Assembly: GCA_903871335.1 (NCBI GenBank)
Contig: CAIQGE010000033.1
Location: 1 to 64,000, forward strand
Direction of reading: 5' to 3'
Source of the DNA: an uncultured Actinomycetes bacterium
GTDB lineage: Bacteria > Actinomycetota > Acidimicrobiia > Acidimicrobiales > RAAP-2
Length of the DNA stretch: 64,000 nt
In this document: one piece after another, positions 16,031-27,279 of the stretch
How the letters are laid out: every line of letters starts with the position of its first letter
How positions within the stretch are numbered: the stretch's first letter is position 1
Made by a program: the position numbers and the translations under genes
Notes under the pieces: model-generated
What the model saw: only the letters and a program-made list of their open reading frames with translations
Told to the model about the DNA's origin: nothing
Database searches by the model: none

Positions 16031-17307
16031 CGCAGCGATGCTACGACGTCAAAGAAGTCCGGAAAGCTCGACGAGACCGTCTCGGCCCCCTCAATAGATC
16101 CTCCCCTACCCACCACGGCCGCCACGGTGGCTGACATCACCATCCGGTGATCCAAAGCGGCCCGATACGAGAAGGGCTGGAACAACGCGGCGCTTCCGAC
16201 CCCGTGAATGATGAGATCGTCGCCATCAATCTCCGCAGATGCACCCAGGGCGGACACGAGATCGACGCTGCCCTGCAGGCGGTCGGACTCCTTGATGCGG
16301 AGTTCACCCACGTCCACAAATCGTGTAACCCCCGATGCCGCGGCCGCCGCGACCGCGAGAACGGGAACTTCGTCGACGGAAGGAATCTCCTCCGAGGAAA
16401 CGACGACACCCTGGAGCACGGAGGAACGCGCCACGAGACAGACGCCGTGTGCGCTGGGTCGGAGGTCAATATCCGCACCCATTCGTTGAAGTACTGACAC
16501 AAACCCCAACCGCTCCGCACCCGGGTAGAGGTCGTCGACGGTAACGTCCGCGTCAGCGTGCAGGGCGGCCAGCACCGCGAAGAAGGCGGACTGTGACGGG
16601 TCGCCGGGCACCCACCAATCGTGGGGCTGTGGTCGAGAACCCTGGAGTCGAACGACACGACCCTTGCCCACGTCCTGCGACTCCACCGTGACGCCCGCAT
16701 CACGCAGCATTTCTTCCGTATTGGCCCGAGTCCGTAGCGACTCATGCACGATCGTGGTTCCCGACGCCGAGAGGCCCGCGAGGAGCACCGCCGATTTCAC
16801 TTGAGCACTGGGAACGGGGACCGAATATTCGATGGCGTGTCGAGCACCACCCGGGACTTCGATCGTGAGGGGTGGTGTGCACCGTTCGCCGTGCCCGCGA
16901 AGAAATAGTCCCATCTCCCTCAACGGTTCGGCCACTCGATCCATTGGTCGCGCACTCAACGAGTCGTCACCAACCAGCACGTGAGTCCCCGGCACGGAGG
17001 CGAGAAAACCTGCGAGTAATCGCATGGTGGTTCCCGAGTTACCGCAATCAAGACGAGTCGTCGACGGGTGGAGCCCACCGTCGGGTCCGACGACAACAAC
17101 AACATCCCCTCGATCCTCGACGAGTGCACCGAGGGCGGTCATGATCTTCCTGGTCGCCGACACGTCCTCTCCGTTGGACAGCCCGTGAATGGTGGACTCT
17201 CCACTGGCCAACGCGGCGATCATGAGGGTCCGATGCGAAATGGACTTATCCCCCGGTGTGCTGACCACGCCGCGGAGTCGAGGGGCCGGGGAGATGGTTA
17301 CGATCAC
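16027..17307 (-). CDS. aroA: 3-phosphoshikimate 1-carboxyvinyltransferase (EPSP synthase)
   Basis: A 426-residue enzyme of the shikimate pathway, joining phosphoenolpyruvate to shikimate 3-phosphate. Clear motifs are PGDKSISHRTLMIAAL near residue 19, LDCGNSGTTMRLLAG around 90 with Gly at the glyphosate-sensitive position, DPSQSAFFAVLAAL, and RIKESDRLQ near 345. The length is normal for a monofunctional enzyme. It overlaps tyrA upstream by 4 bp and cmk downstream by 4 bp, part of a run in which aromatic amino acid genes sit between rluB and cmk. Confidence 0.97.
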   Translation of the reverse strand: MIVTISPAPRLRGVVSTPGDKSISHRTLMIAALASGESTIHGLSNGEDVSATRKIMTALGALVEDRGDVVVVVGPDGGLHPSTTRLDCGNSGTTMRLLAGFLASVPGTHVLVGDDSLSARPMDRVAEPLREMGLFLRGHGERCTPPLTIEVPGGARHAIEYSVPVPSAQVKSAVLLAGLSASGTTIVHESLRTRANTEEMLRDAGVTVESQDVGKGRVVRLQGSRPQPHDWWVPGDPSQSAFFAVLAALHADADVTVDDLYPGAERLGFVSVLQRMGADIDLRPSAHGVCLVARSSVLQGVVVSSEEIPSVDEVPVLAVAAAAASGVTRFVDVGELRIKESDRLQGSVDLVSALGASAEIDGDDLIIHGVGSAALFQPFSYRAALDHRMVMSATVAAVVGRGGSIEGAETVSSSFPDFFDVVASLR

Positions 17308-18383
17308 GACTTGAGATCCCTCGACACGCGGTATCCACTCGACTCGAGCGCGGACACGAATCGTTCCACGAGCGACTCTTCGATCGCCATCAAGATGACA
17401 CCCGGTTGTCCTTCCACGCTGTGCGAAATTTCGATGTCAAAAATATTGACGTTGAGATCGCTCGCCGTCATTGTGACATCAGCGAGGACACCGGGTCGGT
17501 CGGGCACCGGAACCCGAATGAACGCGAGGTCCGCCGAAGCGATGCTCCGCCCCGGTAGCTCTCGACGGGCGTGCGACGCCGTTCGTAGGTCATCCATAAG
17601 CCCTTCACGGTCCTGCTGCGAAATGAGCACCTCAAGGTGCTCCAGGCGTGCTCGCAGGGCCCGTAGTCCCGTTGTGACGGCCGCGGAATTCTGAAACAAG
17701 ACATCGGGCCAGATGACCGGATCACCCGCGGACACTCGCGTCATGTCGCGAAAACCGCCCGCGGCCAGCTGCAACAATGCCCCGTCACTTTCGGCGACGA
17801 CGGACGCTTCATTCATAAGAGCGCCCGCTACTAAGTGAGGTACGTGGCTCGCCATAGCGACCAAACGGTCGTGAGTGTCGTGGTCGAGGGCCACCACATT
17901 GGCATCGAGATCGCGCAAAATACTGTGCAATCGGCTGTAGTCCTCGGGTCGGGTCGTCCCAGTAGGCGTTAACACCCACGTACAACCGTTGAACAGATCC
18001 GCGCGTGAACCGTCAAGGCCTCGTTGTTCTGATCCAGCCATGGGGTGACCGCCAATGAATCGCAGATCGTCAATCGCGTCCACGATGGAACCTTTGATGC
18101 CGGCAACATCAGTCACGAGCAGTCGAGGCGAGTTCGACGTTGCCAAGATATTCAACGCTTGATCAACAACGACGCCCGCGGGAACGGCGATCACGACGAG
18201 CTCGGTGTCATCGCTCATGTCCGTACCCGTGATGATGTCCTGTGCAATCGCTCGGGTGACGGTGTCGACATTCGCGTCGCTGCCGCTGACTCGCCATCCT
18301 CGCGCATTCAAGGCGAGGGCGAGAGAGCCGCCGATCAGTCCCAGACCGACGACGTGGGCGTGCCGTTCACTCGGGGAGGTCAT
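17304..18383 (-). CDS. tyrA: Prephenate dehydrogenase with C-terminal ACT domain
   Basis: A 359-residue protein for tyrosine synthesis. The N-terminal Rossmann fold has VVGLGLIGGSLALALNARG, and the catalytic His lies in FIGGHPMAGSEQRGLDG. An ACT domain follows at the C-terminus (VPVPDRPGVLADVTMTASDL, ~residues 285-345), likely binding tyrosine for feedback control. The frame is open to 18437, but ATG 18383 (MTSPSERHAHVVGLG) starts right before the fold. It overlaps aroH by 17 bp, so the chorismate mutase and dehydrogenase are coupled in order of the pathway. Confidence 0.93.
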   Translation of the reverse strand: MTSPSERHAHVVGLGLIGGSLALALNARGWRVSGSDANVDTVTRAIAQDIITGTDMSDDTELVVIAVPAGVVVDQALNILATSNSPRLLVTDVAGIKGSIVDAIDDLRFIGGHPMAGSEQRGLDGSRADLFNGCTWVLTPTGTTRPEDYSRLHSILRDLDANVVALDHDTHDRLVAMASHVPHLVAGALMNEASVVAESDGALLQLAAGGFRDMTRVSAGDPVIWPDVLFQNSAAVTTGLRALRARLEHLEVLISQQDREGLMDDLRTASHARRELPGRSIASADLAFIRVPVPDRPGVLADVTMTASDLNVNIFDIEISHSVEGQPGVILMAIEESLVERFVSALESSGYRVSRDLKS

Positions 18384-18738
18384 CGCGAAGGCCCTGCGCG
18401 CCGTGCAGATACGTGTGGCGAATCTTCTGGCGTTCAATCGCTGCGTACGCGTGCACCATCACGCGTACGCAGCGAGCGGTGGCGCCAACGACGTTGATTT
18501 CGGTAGCGCACATCAAAGGTATGTCACCGAATCCAATTTCACGAGCGGCGGCCGCCGGAAACATGGACGTGAGGTCGGGGGTGGCGGTAAAGAAGACACT
18601 GATGATGTCGTCGTGTTCAAGTTCGTTACGTCGTTGAAGTTCGGTGAGCAATTCCTGCACCCGCACCGTGATCGCTTCCGTAGTGTCGGCTTCCACGGTC
18701 GTGGCGCCACGAATTGCTCGTACTCGCTCTTCCGTCAT
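18367..18738 (-). CDS. aroH: Chorismate mutase, AroH class
   Basis: A 123-residue protein of the trimeric pseudo-alpha/beta-barrel AroH family (Bacillus type), converting chorismate to prephenate. Diagnostic segments are RAIRGATTVEADT at the N-terminus (active-site Arg7 equivalent), FFTATPDLTSMFPA, PLMCATEINV (usually PLMCAQEMxV) and CVRVMVHA. ATG 18738 overlaps the rluB stop by 4 bp; the longer frame from 18906 is antisense-free but lies entirely inside rluB and was rejected. Together with aroA and tyrA it forms a small tyrosine/aromatic operon. Confidence 0.93.
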   Translation of the reverse strand: MTEERVRAIRGATTVEADTTEAITVRVQELLTELQRRNELEHDDIISVFFTATPDLTSMFPAAAAREIGFGDIPLMCATEINVVGATARCVRVMVHAYAAIERQKIRHTYLHGAQGLRDDLPE

Positions 18739-19484
18739 GGATGCATCGTACTGTCCGAGAAGTCGATGACACCGACGGTATCCATCAGCTTGCGAATCTC
18801 CGCTAGAGACAACTGCCGTGACGAACCCGGCGGCAACGTGGCATCGTGAATGGGTCCAATGCGCGTGCGCACGAGACGAATAACCTCGTGGCCAATAGCG
18901 GCGCACATGCGACGAACCTGACGATTACGTCCTTCGTGAATCACGATACGAAGAACGCCGTCGCTCACACGAGACACGGTGGCCGGGGCGGTCATACCGT
19001 CTTCCAACTCGATACCTTCTCGTAAACGACGAATGGCTCCGGGGCTGGGATCTCCCTGCACACGTACGAGATATTCCTTGTCGACGCCGCTCGACGGGTG
19101 GGTGAGCAAGTGAGCCATGCGTCCGTCGTTGGTGAGAAGCAACAGTCCCTCGGTGTTCATATCCAGGCGTCCGACAGGGAAAATCCTCGCGTGAGAGGTC
19201 ACTAGGTCAAGGACCGTGGGGCGACCTTGTGGGTCATCAGCCGTTGTCACGACTCCCGCGGGCTTGTTCAGCAGGTAGTACACGTTGTTCGGTGCCGTCG
19301 GAGCGAGAATCCCATCGACGCAGATCACGCACACATCGGGGTCGACTCGATTACCCAGGATCGCGACGCGCCCGTCGATCGTGACTCGTCCGGCCTCAAT
19401 AAGGATCTCGCACGCGCGTCGGGATCCGTACCCGGCACGGGCCAAAGTCTTCTGGAGTCGTTCTCCGTCTTCGTACTGGTCCAA
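18735..19484 (-). CDS. rluB: 23S rRNA pseudouridine synthase, RluB/RsuA family
   Basis: A 249-residue RNA-modifying enzyme. An S4 RNA-binding domain comes first (LQKTLARAGYGSRRACEILI), then the catalytic domain with VGRLDMNTEGLLLLTNDG, holding the nucleophilic Asp, and the late EGRNRQVRRMCAAIGHEV motif. Family members modify helix 89 or nearby sites of 23S rRNA, or 16S U516; the exact target cannot be read from sequence. The start is TTG 19484, immediately after the scpB stop codon. Downstream ATGs inside the S4 domain are too late. Confidence 0.93.
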   Translation of the reverse strand: MDQYEDGERLQKTLARAGYGSRRACEILIEAGRVTIDGRVAILGNRVDPDVCVICVDGILAPTAPNNVYYLLNKPAGVVTTADDPQGRPTVLDLVTSHARIFPVGRLDMNTEGLLLLTNDGRMAHLLTHPSSGVDKEYLVRVQGDPSPGAIRRLREGIELEDGMTAPATVSRVSDGVLRIVIHEGRNRQVRRMCAAIGHEVIRLVRTRIGPIHDATLPPGSSRQLSLAEIRKLMDTVGVIDFSDSTMHP

Positions 19485-20072
19485 TTAGGACTCTCCGTCA
19501 GAAGTGACGCTGGCGAGCATCTCATCAGCGAGTGCGTTTGCCACATCGACGGGGGGCAGAAAGGACTCAATCGGTGGCAGATCGGACAAGGCGGCGAGAC
19601 CGAGTCGGTCGAGGAACAATTCCGTTGTTCCGTACAAGATGGCCTGACCCGGGCCATCGGCGCGACCCTGCTCTTCGATATAGCCACGCTGCTCGAGGAG
19701 ACGCACGACGCCATCCACGTTCACGCCGCGCAGCGCGGAAATTTGGGCGCGGGAAACGGGTTGGCGATAGGCGATGATCGCCAAGGTCTCGAGTGCCGCC
19801 GCGGAAAGACGGTGCGAGACGTCACGATTGGCAAACTTGGTCACCCATTCGGCAACGTCCGGCGCGCTCTGCATGCACCAGCCACTCGCCAGCTCGCTAA
19901 AGACGAAGCCACGACGCTCGGCTACGTATTCGTCACGCAAAGCGCGCAACGTCGTAGTCACGGTCGTCTCGTCCGTCTCGAGAACATCGGCCAACTCCGC
20001 GGCCGATATTGGCTCGAGGGCAATGGAAAGCATGGCCTCCAACTTCTGTTCGAGTGAGAAATCATCCCTCAT
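19485..20072 (-). CDS. scpB: Segregation and condensation protein B
   Basis: A ~195-residue protein of the SMC-ScpAB condensin. It has two winged-helix domains; characteristic segments are KLEAMLSIALEPISAAELAD at the start and AALETLAIIAYRQPVSRAQI (~residues 95-115) with RGVNVDGVVRLLEQRGYI. It binds the kleisin ScpA, encoded immediately upstream with a short overlap. ATG 20072 (MRDDFSLEQKL) is preferred; ATG 20078 and an upstream start at 20090 are possible. An SMC gene is not in the window. Confidence 0.95.
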   Translation of the reverse strand: MRDDFSLEQKLEAMLSIALEPISAAELADVLETDETTVTTTLRALRDEYVAERRGFVFSELASGWCMQSAPDVAEWVTKFANRDVSHRLSAAALETLAIIAYRQPVSRAQISALRGVNVDGVVRLLEQRGYIEEQGRADGPGQAILYGTTELFLDRLGLAALSDLPPIESFLPPVDVANALADEMLASVTSDGES

Positions 20073-20838
20073 AGACATCCACCATTCCAATTTCGAGCGA
20101 CCGGTCGAGGCTCACCCATTCAATCTCGAGATCCCCAAACGTGGAGCCTTGCCCTAGATCGACGTGGCCGAGCTTGCACAATTCGAGCAGCGCGAGGAAG
20201 TGCACGATGATCTCGATGCGCGTTTCGAGACCCAAGGTGAGTTCTCGGAACGAGAGTTTGCCGAGTGACGGCAATCTTTGGGCCAGCGTCACAACTGTCT
20301 CGGCTACCGTCACCGCATCCACGGTGACGTGGTGCAGTCGTACGACGGGCACGGGCTTCTCTTCGATTCCCTTGAGATACGCCTCGGCTAAGTGTCCCGG
20401 CGTAACGCCCGCGAGGAGGTCCGGGGGCGTTACGACGAAATCGGAACTGATACCCGCTAGGCGTGGGAACGAGCGACTCGCTCGCTCGAAGAGTGACACG
20501 AAAGAGTCGGCGAGCGCGGCGTACGTGCGCAACTCGAGAAGTCGGGCCAGGAGAACGTCGCGCTCCTCCCAACCAATGAATTCCTCGTCCATGTCGGAGC
20601 TCTCACGACCGGGCAGGAGACGCTGACTCTTCAACTCCAGAAGAATCGCGGCGATCAACAAGAATTCAGACAAATCTTCGATCGCGACCGTCTCGGGCGC
20701 CTCACGAACGACCGCCACGAAGGCATCCACGATGGGTGCCAGGGGAACGTCCAGCACATCGACATCGTGCGAACTAATTAGCTGCAACAGCAGTTCGATT
20801 GGCCCGCTGAATGCCGGCGTCGTCACGACGTAGGTCAC
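20062..20838 (-). CDS. scpA: Segregation and condensation protein A (kleisin)
   Basis: A ~258-residue kleisin subunit of the SMC complex: FSGPIELLLQLISSHDVDVLDVPL at the N-terminus (binds the SMC neck), then a long acidic helical middle (DLSEFLLIAAILLELKSQRL region) and a C-terminal winged helix that contacts the SMC head. Codons back to TTG 20856 are open, but TAGAGT is placed seven bases before GTG 20838, so a leaderless start there is likely. It heads the chain scpA-scpB-rluB-aroH-tyrA-aroA-cmk-plsC. The parA-like gene found upstream in mycobacteria is absent. Confidence 0.94.
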   Translation of the reverse strand: MTYVVTTPAFSGPIELLLQLISSHDVDVLDVPLAPIVDAFVAVVREAPETVAIEDLSEFLLIAAILLELKSQRLLPGRESSDMDEEFIGWEERDVLLARLLELRTYAALADSFVSLFERASRSFPRLAGISSDFVVTPPDLLAGVTPGHLAEAYLKGIEEKPVPVVRLHHVTVDAVTVAETVVTLAQRLPSLGKLSFRELTLGLETRIEIIVHFLALLELCKLGHVDLGQGSTFGDLEIEWVSLDRSLEIGMVDVYEG

Positions 20839-20845
20839 GCAGGGC

Positions 20846-20884
20846 ACTCTACTCAACGAATGCGAGAGGCCCTGCGCCTACGAT
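20846..20884. promoter_or_regulatory. Divergent leaderless-type -10 boxes for scpA and trpS
   Basis: TAGAGT (minus strand, 20851-20846) stands seven bases before GTG 20838 of scpA. TACGAT (plus strand, 20879-20884) stands six bases before ATG 20891 of trpS. The two boxes are only 27 bp apart, so the promoters must share or exclude polymerase. Confidence 0.45.
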
Positions 20885-20890
20885 GTAATG

Positions 20891-21859
20891 ATGCGGGTGC
20901 TTTCAGGGATTCAACCATCGGGAACCATACATTTGGGTAATTACCTTGGCGCCATCCGCAATTGGGTGGCTGAGCAGCACGAGGACGCCTACTACTGCGT
21001 CGTCGACTTGCATTCATTGACCTTGCCCATTGAGCCGAGTGAACTGCGCGAGAACACCCTCGAGTGCGCCGCTTCATTGTTGGCGTCGGGCATTGATCCC
21101 GAGCGCTGCACATTCTTCCTGCAATCTCACGTCCCCTACCATCCCCAGTTGGCCTGGCTGTTGGAATGTGTCGCCACCATGGGCGAACTGAACCGGATGA
21201 CCCAGTACAAGGAGAAGTCCGAGAAGAGCCAAGGGAAAGTTGGGCTGTTCACGTATCCGGTTCTCATGGCGGCCGACATCTTGTTGTACGACGCCGTCAG
21301 CGTGCCGGTGGGAGATGATCAACGTCAACACATCGAATTGGCGCGCAATCTGGCGGAACGCTTTAACACTCGATACGGCCCCACGTTCGTGGTCCCCGAG
21401 GGAGCTATTCCCACCGCCGGCGCGCGCGTCATGGACTTACAGCAGCCGGAACGCAAGATGAGTAAATCGGTATCCAGTCCCCTGGGAACTATCAGCCTTC
21501 TCGACGGCGCCGATGACGTGGTGAAAAAGGTCAAGAAGGCAGTCACCGACACCGATGGTGACGTCCGCTACGACCGGGTCGCCAAGCCGGGCATTTCCAA
21601 CTTGCTCGAGATTCTGGCCGCACTCACCAACAGCACCCCCCAGGGAATTGCCGAACACTTCGAGCGTTACGGTGACCTCAAAATGGCGGTGGCCGAAGCG
21701 ATCACTAACACCTTTCGACCAGTCCAGGAACGCTACGAGACCTACATGGCGGATCCGGCGGAGTTGCGCCGCGTGATGTCTATAGGTGCCGACCGGGCCA
21801 GCCTCGTGGCGGCCGAGACGTATCGTCGTGCCGCCGCCGCTGTCGGACTGATCAACTGA
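20891..21859 (+). CDS. trpS: Tryptophanyl-tRNA synthetase
   Basis: A 322-residue class I aminoacyl-tRNA synthetase charging tRNA-Trp. The HIGH-equivalent is TIHLGNYLGAI (~residues 11-21) and the KMSKS loop is RKMSKSVSSP (~residue 193). Tryptophan-pocket sequences such as GDDQRQHIELAR and the MTQYKEKS segment are present. The length is typical. Two ATGs are adjacent (20888 and 20891); the second has the TACGAT box at leaderless spacing. It stands alone on the plus strand within a minus-strand core block. Confidence 0.97.
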   Translation: MRVLSGIQPSGTIHLGNYLGAIRNWVAEQHEDAYYCVVDLHSLTLPIEPSELRENTLECAASLLASGIDPERCTFFLQSHVPYHPQLAWLLECVATMGELNRMTQYKEKSEKSQGKVGLFTYPVLMAADILLYDAVSVPVGDDQRQHIELARNLAERFNTRYGPTFVVPEGAIPTAGARVMDLQQPERKMSKSVSSPLGTISLLDGADDVVKKVKKAVTDTDGDVRYDRVAKPGISNLLEILAALTNSTPQGIAEHFERYGDLKMAVAEAITNTFRPVQERYETYMADPAELRRVMSIGADRASLVAAETYRRAAAAVGLIN

Positions 21860-21874
21860 CGAACGTCGTCCTAA

Positions 21875-22522
21875 TTACGGAGCGCAGTACTGCTCAAACC
21901 CCGCCAGACGGAGCCATTCATTCACCAGAGGTTGGAAGGGGCTCCACTTGGTGATGTAGACGATGGCAACGAAACCAATGACGACGAAGGGCAGCATCTG
22001 TCCCCGAAGGCGAAAATAGGTTCCCAAGTGCTTGGACGGCACGAGCCGTTCAATGAGCGCGGAGCCGTCGAGCGGTGGGATCGGGAGCAGATTCAGCGCC
22101 GCGAGTGAAATATTGACAATGCCCAGGTACGCGAAGAAATTCAACAATTGGCTGGAGCTGCACGGGTTGCTGTGCAGTATCCAGCGACACGCTCCCCACG
22201 CCACCGCCGACAAGATGATGTTCGTCGCCGGACCCGCCAGGGAGACGTACACACTCTGATTACGAGGTTTCCGGAGGTTACGGGTATTGACCGGCACCGG
22301 CTTCGCGTACCCGAAAGCGGGCAAGTTCGCCGCGATCAGGAGGAGAGGCATGAGGATGGTGCCAAATAGATCGACGTGCTTCGCCGGATTAAGAGATAGT
22401 CGACCAGCCCGACGAGCGGTGTGGTCACCAAAGAAGTCAGCAACCCAACCGTGAGCAACTTCGTGAAGAATGATCGAGGGAATGATCGCCAGGATGACGA
22501 GAACTATTTGCGACACCTGCAC
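21875..22522 (-). CDS. Site-2-protease-family (M50) membrane metalloprotease
   Basis: A 215-residue integral membrane protease of the compact M50 type. TM1 carries the zinc motif HEVAHGWVADFFGD (HExxH, ~residues 20-33), and a later helix has NLLPIPPLDGSALIE, which contributes the third ligand. It has no PDZ domain, unlike RseP/Rip1. Small members cleave membrane-bound substrates such as anti-sigma factors or have unknown targets. The start is GTG 22522 or, better placed relative to AGAGG, GTG 22516. It is convergent with trpS and separated from xerD by 18 bp. Confidence 0.88.
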   Translation of the reverse strand: MQVSQIVLVILAIIPSIILHEVAHGWVADFFGDHTARRAGRLSLNPAKHVDLFGTILMPLLLIAANLPAFGYAKPVPVNTRNLRKPRNQSVYVSLAGPATNIILSAVAWGACRWILHSNPCSSSQLLNFFAYLGIVNISLAALNLLPIPPLDGSALIERLVPSKHLGTYFRLRGQMLPFVVIGFVAIVYITKWSPFQPLVNEWLRLAGFEQYCAP

Positions 22523-22540
22523 GCCTCTTGTCTATCAGTC

Positions 22541-23441
22541 TTATCCGTGCGCGCGAGGATGAGCGGCCTCATAGGAGGATCTCAGAACTGACGTGGATAC
22601 TGAGGTGTACAGCTGCGTCGTGGCGATCGAGACGTGGCCGAGAAGTTCCTGCACCACTCGAATGTCGGCCCCGTGCTCGAGCATGTGCGTTGCGCAACTG
22701 TGCCGAAACACGTGTGCACTAACCATCTCACGGGAAACGCCAGCCGCGAGTGCACGTTGGCGAATAATGAGATCGACCCCTTGACGGGTCAAAGGTCCAC
22801 CACGTGCATTGAGAAAGAGGAACGAACGTGATGACGGACTCACCAGAGAGGGTCGTCCGTCCGAGGATAGATACACTCGCAGAGCGTCAACCAATACACC
22901 ACCGAGAGGAACCAGTCGTTGCTTGGAACCTTTCCCCGTCACGCGGATGAGCTCTTCGTCAAAGTCGATGTCCTGGAGTTGTACGCCAACGGCCTCGCTC
23001 ACCCGGCAGCCTGTGCCGTAGAGCAACTCGAGGAGAGCCTGATCCCGTCGCGCCAAAGCGGGATCTTCGTCCGACCGCCGCGCTTCAAGAACGCGGACCA
23101 TGAGATCCTCGGAAATGGGTTTCGGTAGTGTTCGACGCCGTCGAGTCACCGCGACCGCGCTGGCTGGGTTGATCGCGATCTCTCCTTCGTCGTACAAGAA
23201 GGCGAGGAGGCCGCGAATGGCCGCCAACGCCCGATTCACGCTCGCCGGTGACAGATGACTGGCGCGAAGGCTGCTGAGGTACTCCTCCAGCTGTGACGTC
23301 GAGAGCACGTCGAATGTCACGCCGGCCGTCGTGAGCCAATCACCAAAAGCGGCGAGGTCGCGTCCGTACGCCTCAATCGTGGCGGGGCTACGACCCTTCT
23401 CGATCACGAGCCACCGCAAATATTCTCGCCGTCGGGCTACA

Positions 23442-23449
<8 letters not shown>
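22541..23449 (-). CDS. xerD: Site-specific tyrosine recombinase XerD
   Basis: A 302-residue recombinase that resolves chromosome dimers at dif with XerC. The N-terminal SAM-like core-binding domain (YLRWLVIEKGRSPATIEAYG) is followed by the catalytic domain with the arginine in YGTGCRVSEAVG, the lysine in GKGSKQRLVPL, HVFRHSCATHMLEHG, LGHVSIATTQLYTSVS and the tyrosine nucleophile. The position between the nudix gene and scpA is the standard actinobacterial one for xerD, so it is a housekeeping gene, not an element integrase. It overlaps the nudix stop by 8 bp. Confidence 0.94.
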
Positions 23450-25660
<2,211 letters not shown>

Positions 25661-25698
25661 TCACATCGTACTGCACGGCGCGGGCTGTGGGGGGATGA

Positions 25699-27279
25699 CT
25701 ACAAGCCGCTTAATAAACGGGCCGCGAGAGCACGGGACTCAGCACCCGCACTGTCACCCGCCAACATGCGCGCAATTTCACTCACGCGCGCGTCGCCGCG
25801 GACTTCGTCAACGGTGGTGGTGGTCTTGCCGTCCGTGACGGCCTTGCGAACGACAAAATGACGATCCGCCCGAGCAGCTACGGACGCAAGGTGGGTCACG
25901 ACGATGACCTGCTGCTGACGAGAAAGTTCGTGGAGACAGTCACCGATTTGCTGCGCGACCGAACCACCGATTCCCGCGTCAACTTCGTCGAACACCGCAA
26001 CGACATCATCGGGCACGCTGACCAGCGACAGTGCGAGTAGGACCCTCGACAGCTCTCCCCCACTGGCAATTGCCCGCAGGGGTCCCCCGGGACGACCTGG
26101 TCCCGGTGAGAACTCGAAATCGATCTCGCTGCCGTCGCGGCCGTCTACCGAGATAGCAAGGTCGGCGCCGTTTAAGGCCACTCGAGGAAATTGTTCGGTC
26201 ACGGCAGCAGCGAGCGACAGGGCGCTAGCTTCTCGTTGTCGTCGGAACTCCTGCGCGAGAAGAGATTCCTCCCGACGCAGTTCCGTGAGTTCTTCGTCGA
26301 GCTCCGCCACGCTGCCGGCGAGCGCGAGCGCGTCCATGATTTCACGTTCCAGACGATCGCGAGCGGCAAAGACGTCCTCCAGCGCGCCGCCGTGCCTTCG
26401 TGAGAGCGCTTGTAGGACCGACACGCGTTCGTTGAGACGTTCCATCTCTTCCGGATCCGCCTCGAACTGCGCCGCCGCGGCTGACATCTCACGAACGACC
26501 TCACGCGCTTCCAGGACGAGCGAGAGGAGGCGATCTCGGTACAAGGCCAACTCGCCATCGGTGGGAAGGCTGTGGGCGCTAGCCGCCACGCGCTGCAACG
26601 CCGCGTGGTCCCCGTCCCCGTCAAGGGATTCAATCGCGTCGTTTACCACACCGAGATTGTCCAAAATGCTGCTCAGGCCTTGGAGACGCTCCAGACTGTC
26701 TCGCAGCTCGTCGGGTGATGTGGGGGCCACTCGGTCGATTTCGGCGAGTTGGAAACGACGAAAATCAAGGTCCTGCTCCCACTTCACGGGATCCGTACCA
26801 CGAAGGTCACGCTCTCTTTCGAGGTCACTCATTCGTCGTCGAATATCGCGCAGAGGTTCATCATCAATGCCACCGTGTCGATCGACGAGTCGCACTAATT
26901 CGCTGCGCGCACGCAAACGCAGCGAATCGTGTTGACCGTGAATGACGAGGAGCGAGTCACCGCGATGGCGCAACTCTTCCGAACTCGTCGCCCTTCCGTC
27001 GACCGAGGAACGCAGTCGTCCTCCGGCCACCTGTTCCCGCGCGAGGGCCACCTCGCCCTCCGCCGTACGAAAAACCGTCGCGACACGGAGCGAGTCGTCG
27101 CTACGCGAACCACGCGTGTCGCCCGAGCCGAGACACAGAGACAATGCTCCAACCAAGAGGGTCTTGCCGGCTCCCGTCTCACCCGTCAAGGCGTTGAATC
27201 CAGGACCAAACTCGATGGCACCGTGATCAATAGGACCCAGCCCCGACGCCTCGAGCGCAATGAGTTCAACCTTAGGCAT
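25699..27279 (-). CDS. recN: DNA repair protein RecN
   Basis: A 526-residue SMC-like ATPase for double-strand-break repair. Walker A is LTGETGAGKTLLVGAL near residue 38; a coiled-coil middle (ELRDSLERLQGL, LERERDL, ELTELRREESLL) separates it from the ABC signature SGGELSRVLLAL and the Walker B VAVFDEVDAGIGG. The frame is open to 27369, but ATG 27279 (MPKVELIALEASGLG) begins at the conserved N-terminus and overlaps the nadK stop by 8 bp. nadK-recN order is conserved in actinobacteria. Confidence 0.96.
   Translation of the reverse strand: MPKVELIALEASGLGPIDHGAIEFGPGFNALTGETGAGKTLLVGALSLCLGSGDTRGSRSDDSLRVATVFRTAEGEVALAREQVAGGRLRSSVDGRATSSEELRHRGDSLLVIHGQHDSLRLRARSELVRLVDRHGGIDDEPLRDIRRRMSDLERERDLRGTDPVKWEQDLDFRRFQLAEIDRVAPTSPDELRDSLERLQGLSSILDNLGVVNDAIESLDGDGDHAALQRVAASAHSLPTDGELALYRDRLLSLVLEAREVVREMSAAAAQFEADPEEMERLNERVSVLQALSRRHGGALEDVFAARDRLEREIMDALALAGSVAELDEELTELRREESLLAQEFRRQREASALSLAAAVTEQFPRVALNGADLAISVDGRDGSEIDFEFSPGPGRPGGPLRAIASGGELSRVLLALSLVSVPDDVVAVFDEVDAGIGGSVAQQIGDCLHELSRQQQVIVVTHLASVAARADRHFVVRKAVTDGKTTTTVDEVRGDARVSEIARMLAGDSAGAESRALAARLLSGL

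Noticed and set aside
19227-20057. 276-codon plus-strand frame opposite rluB and scpB
   Set aside because: No family similarity and covers two well-supported genes on the minus strand.
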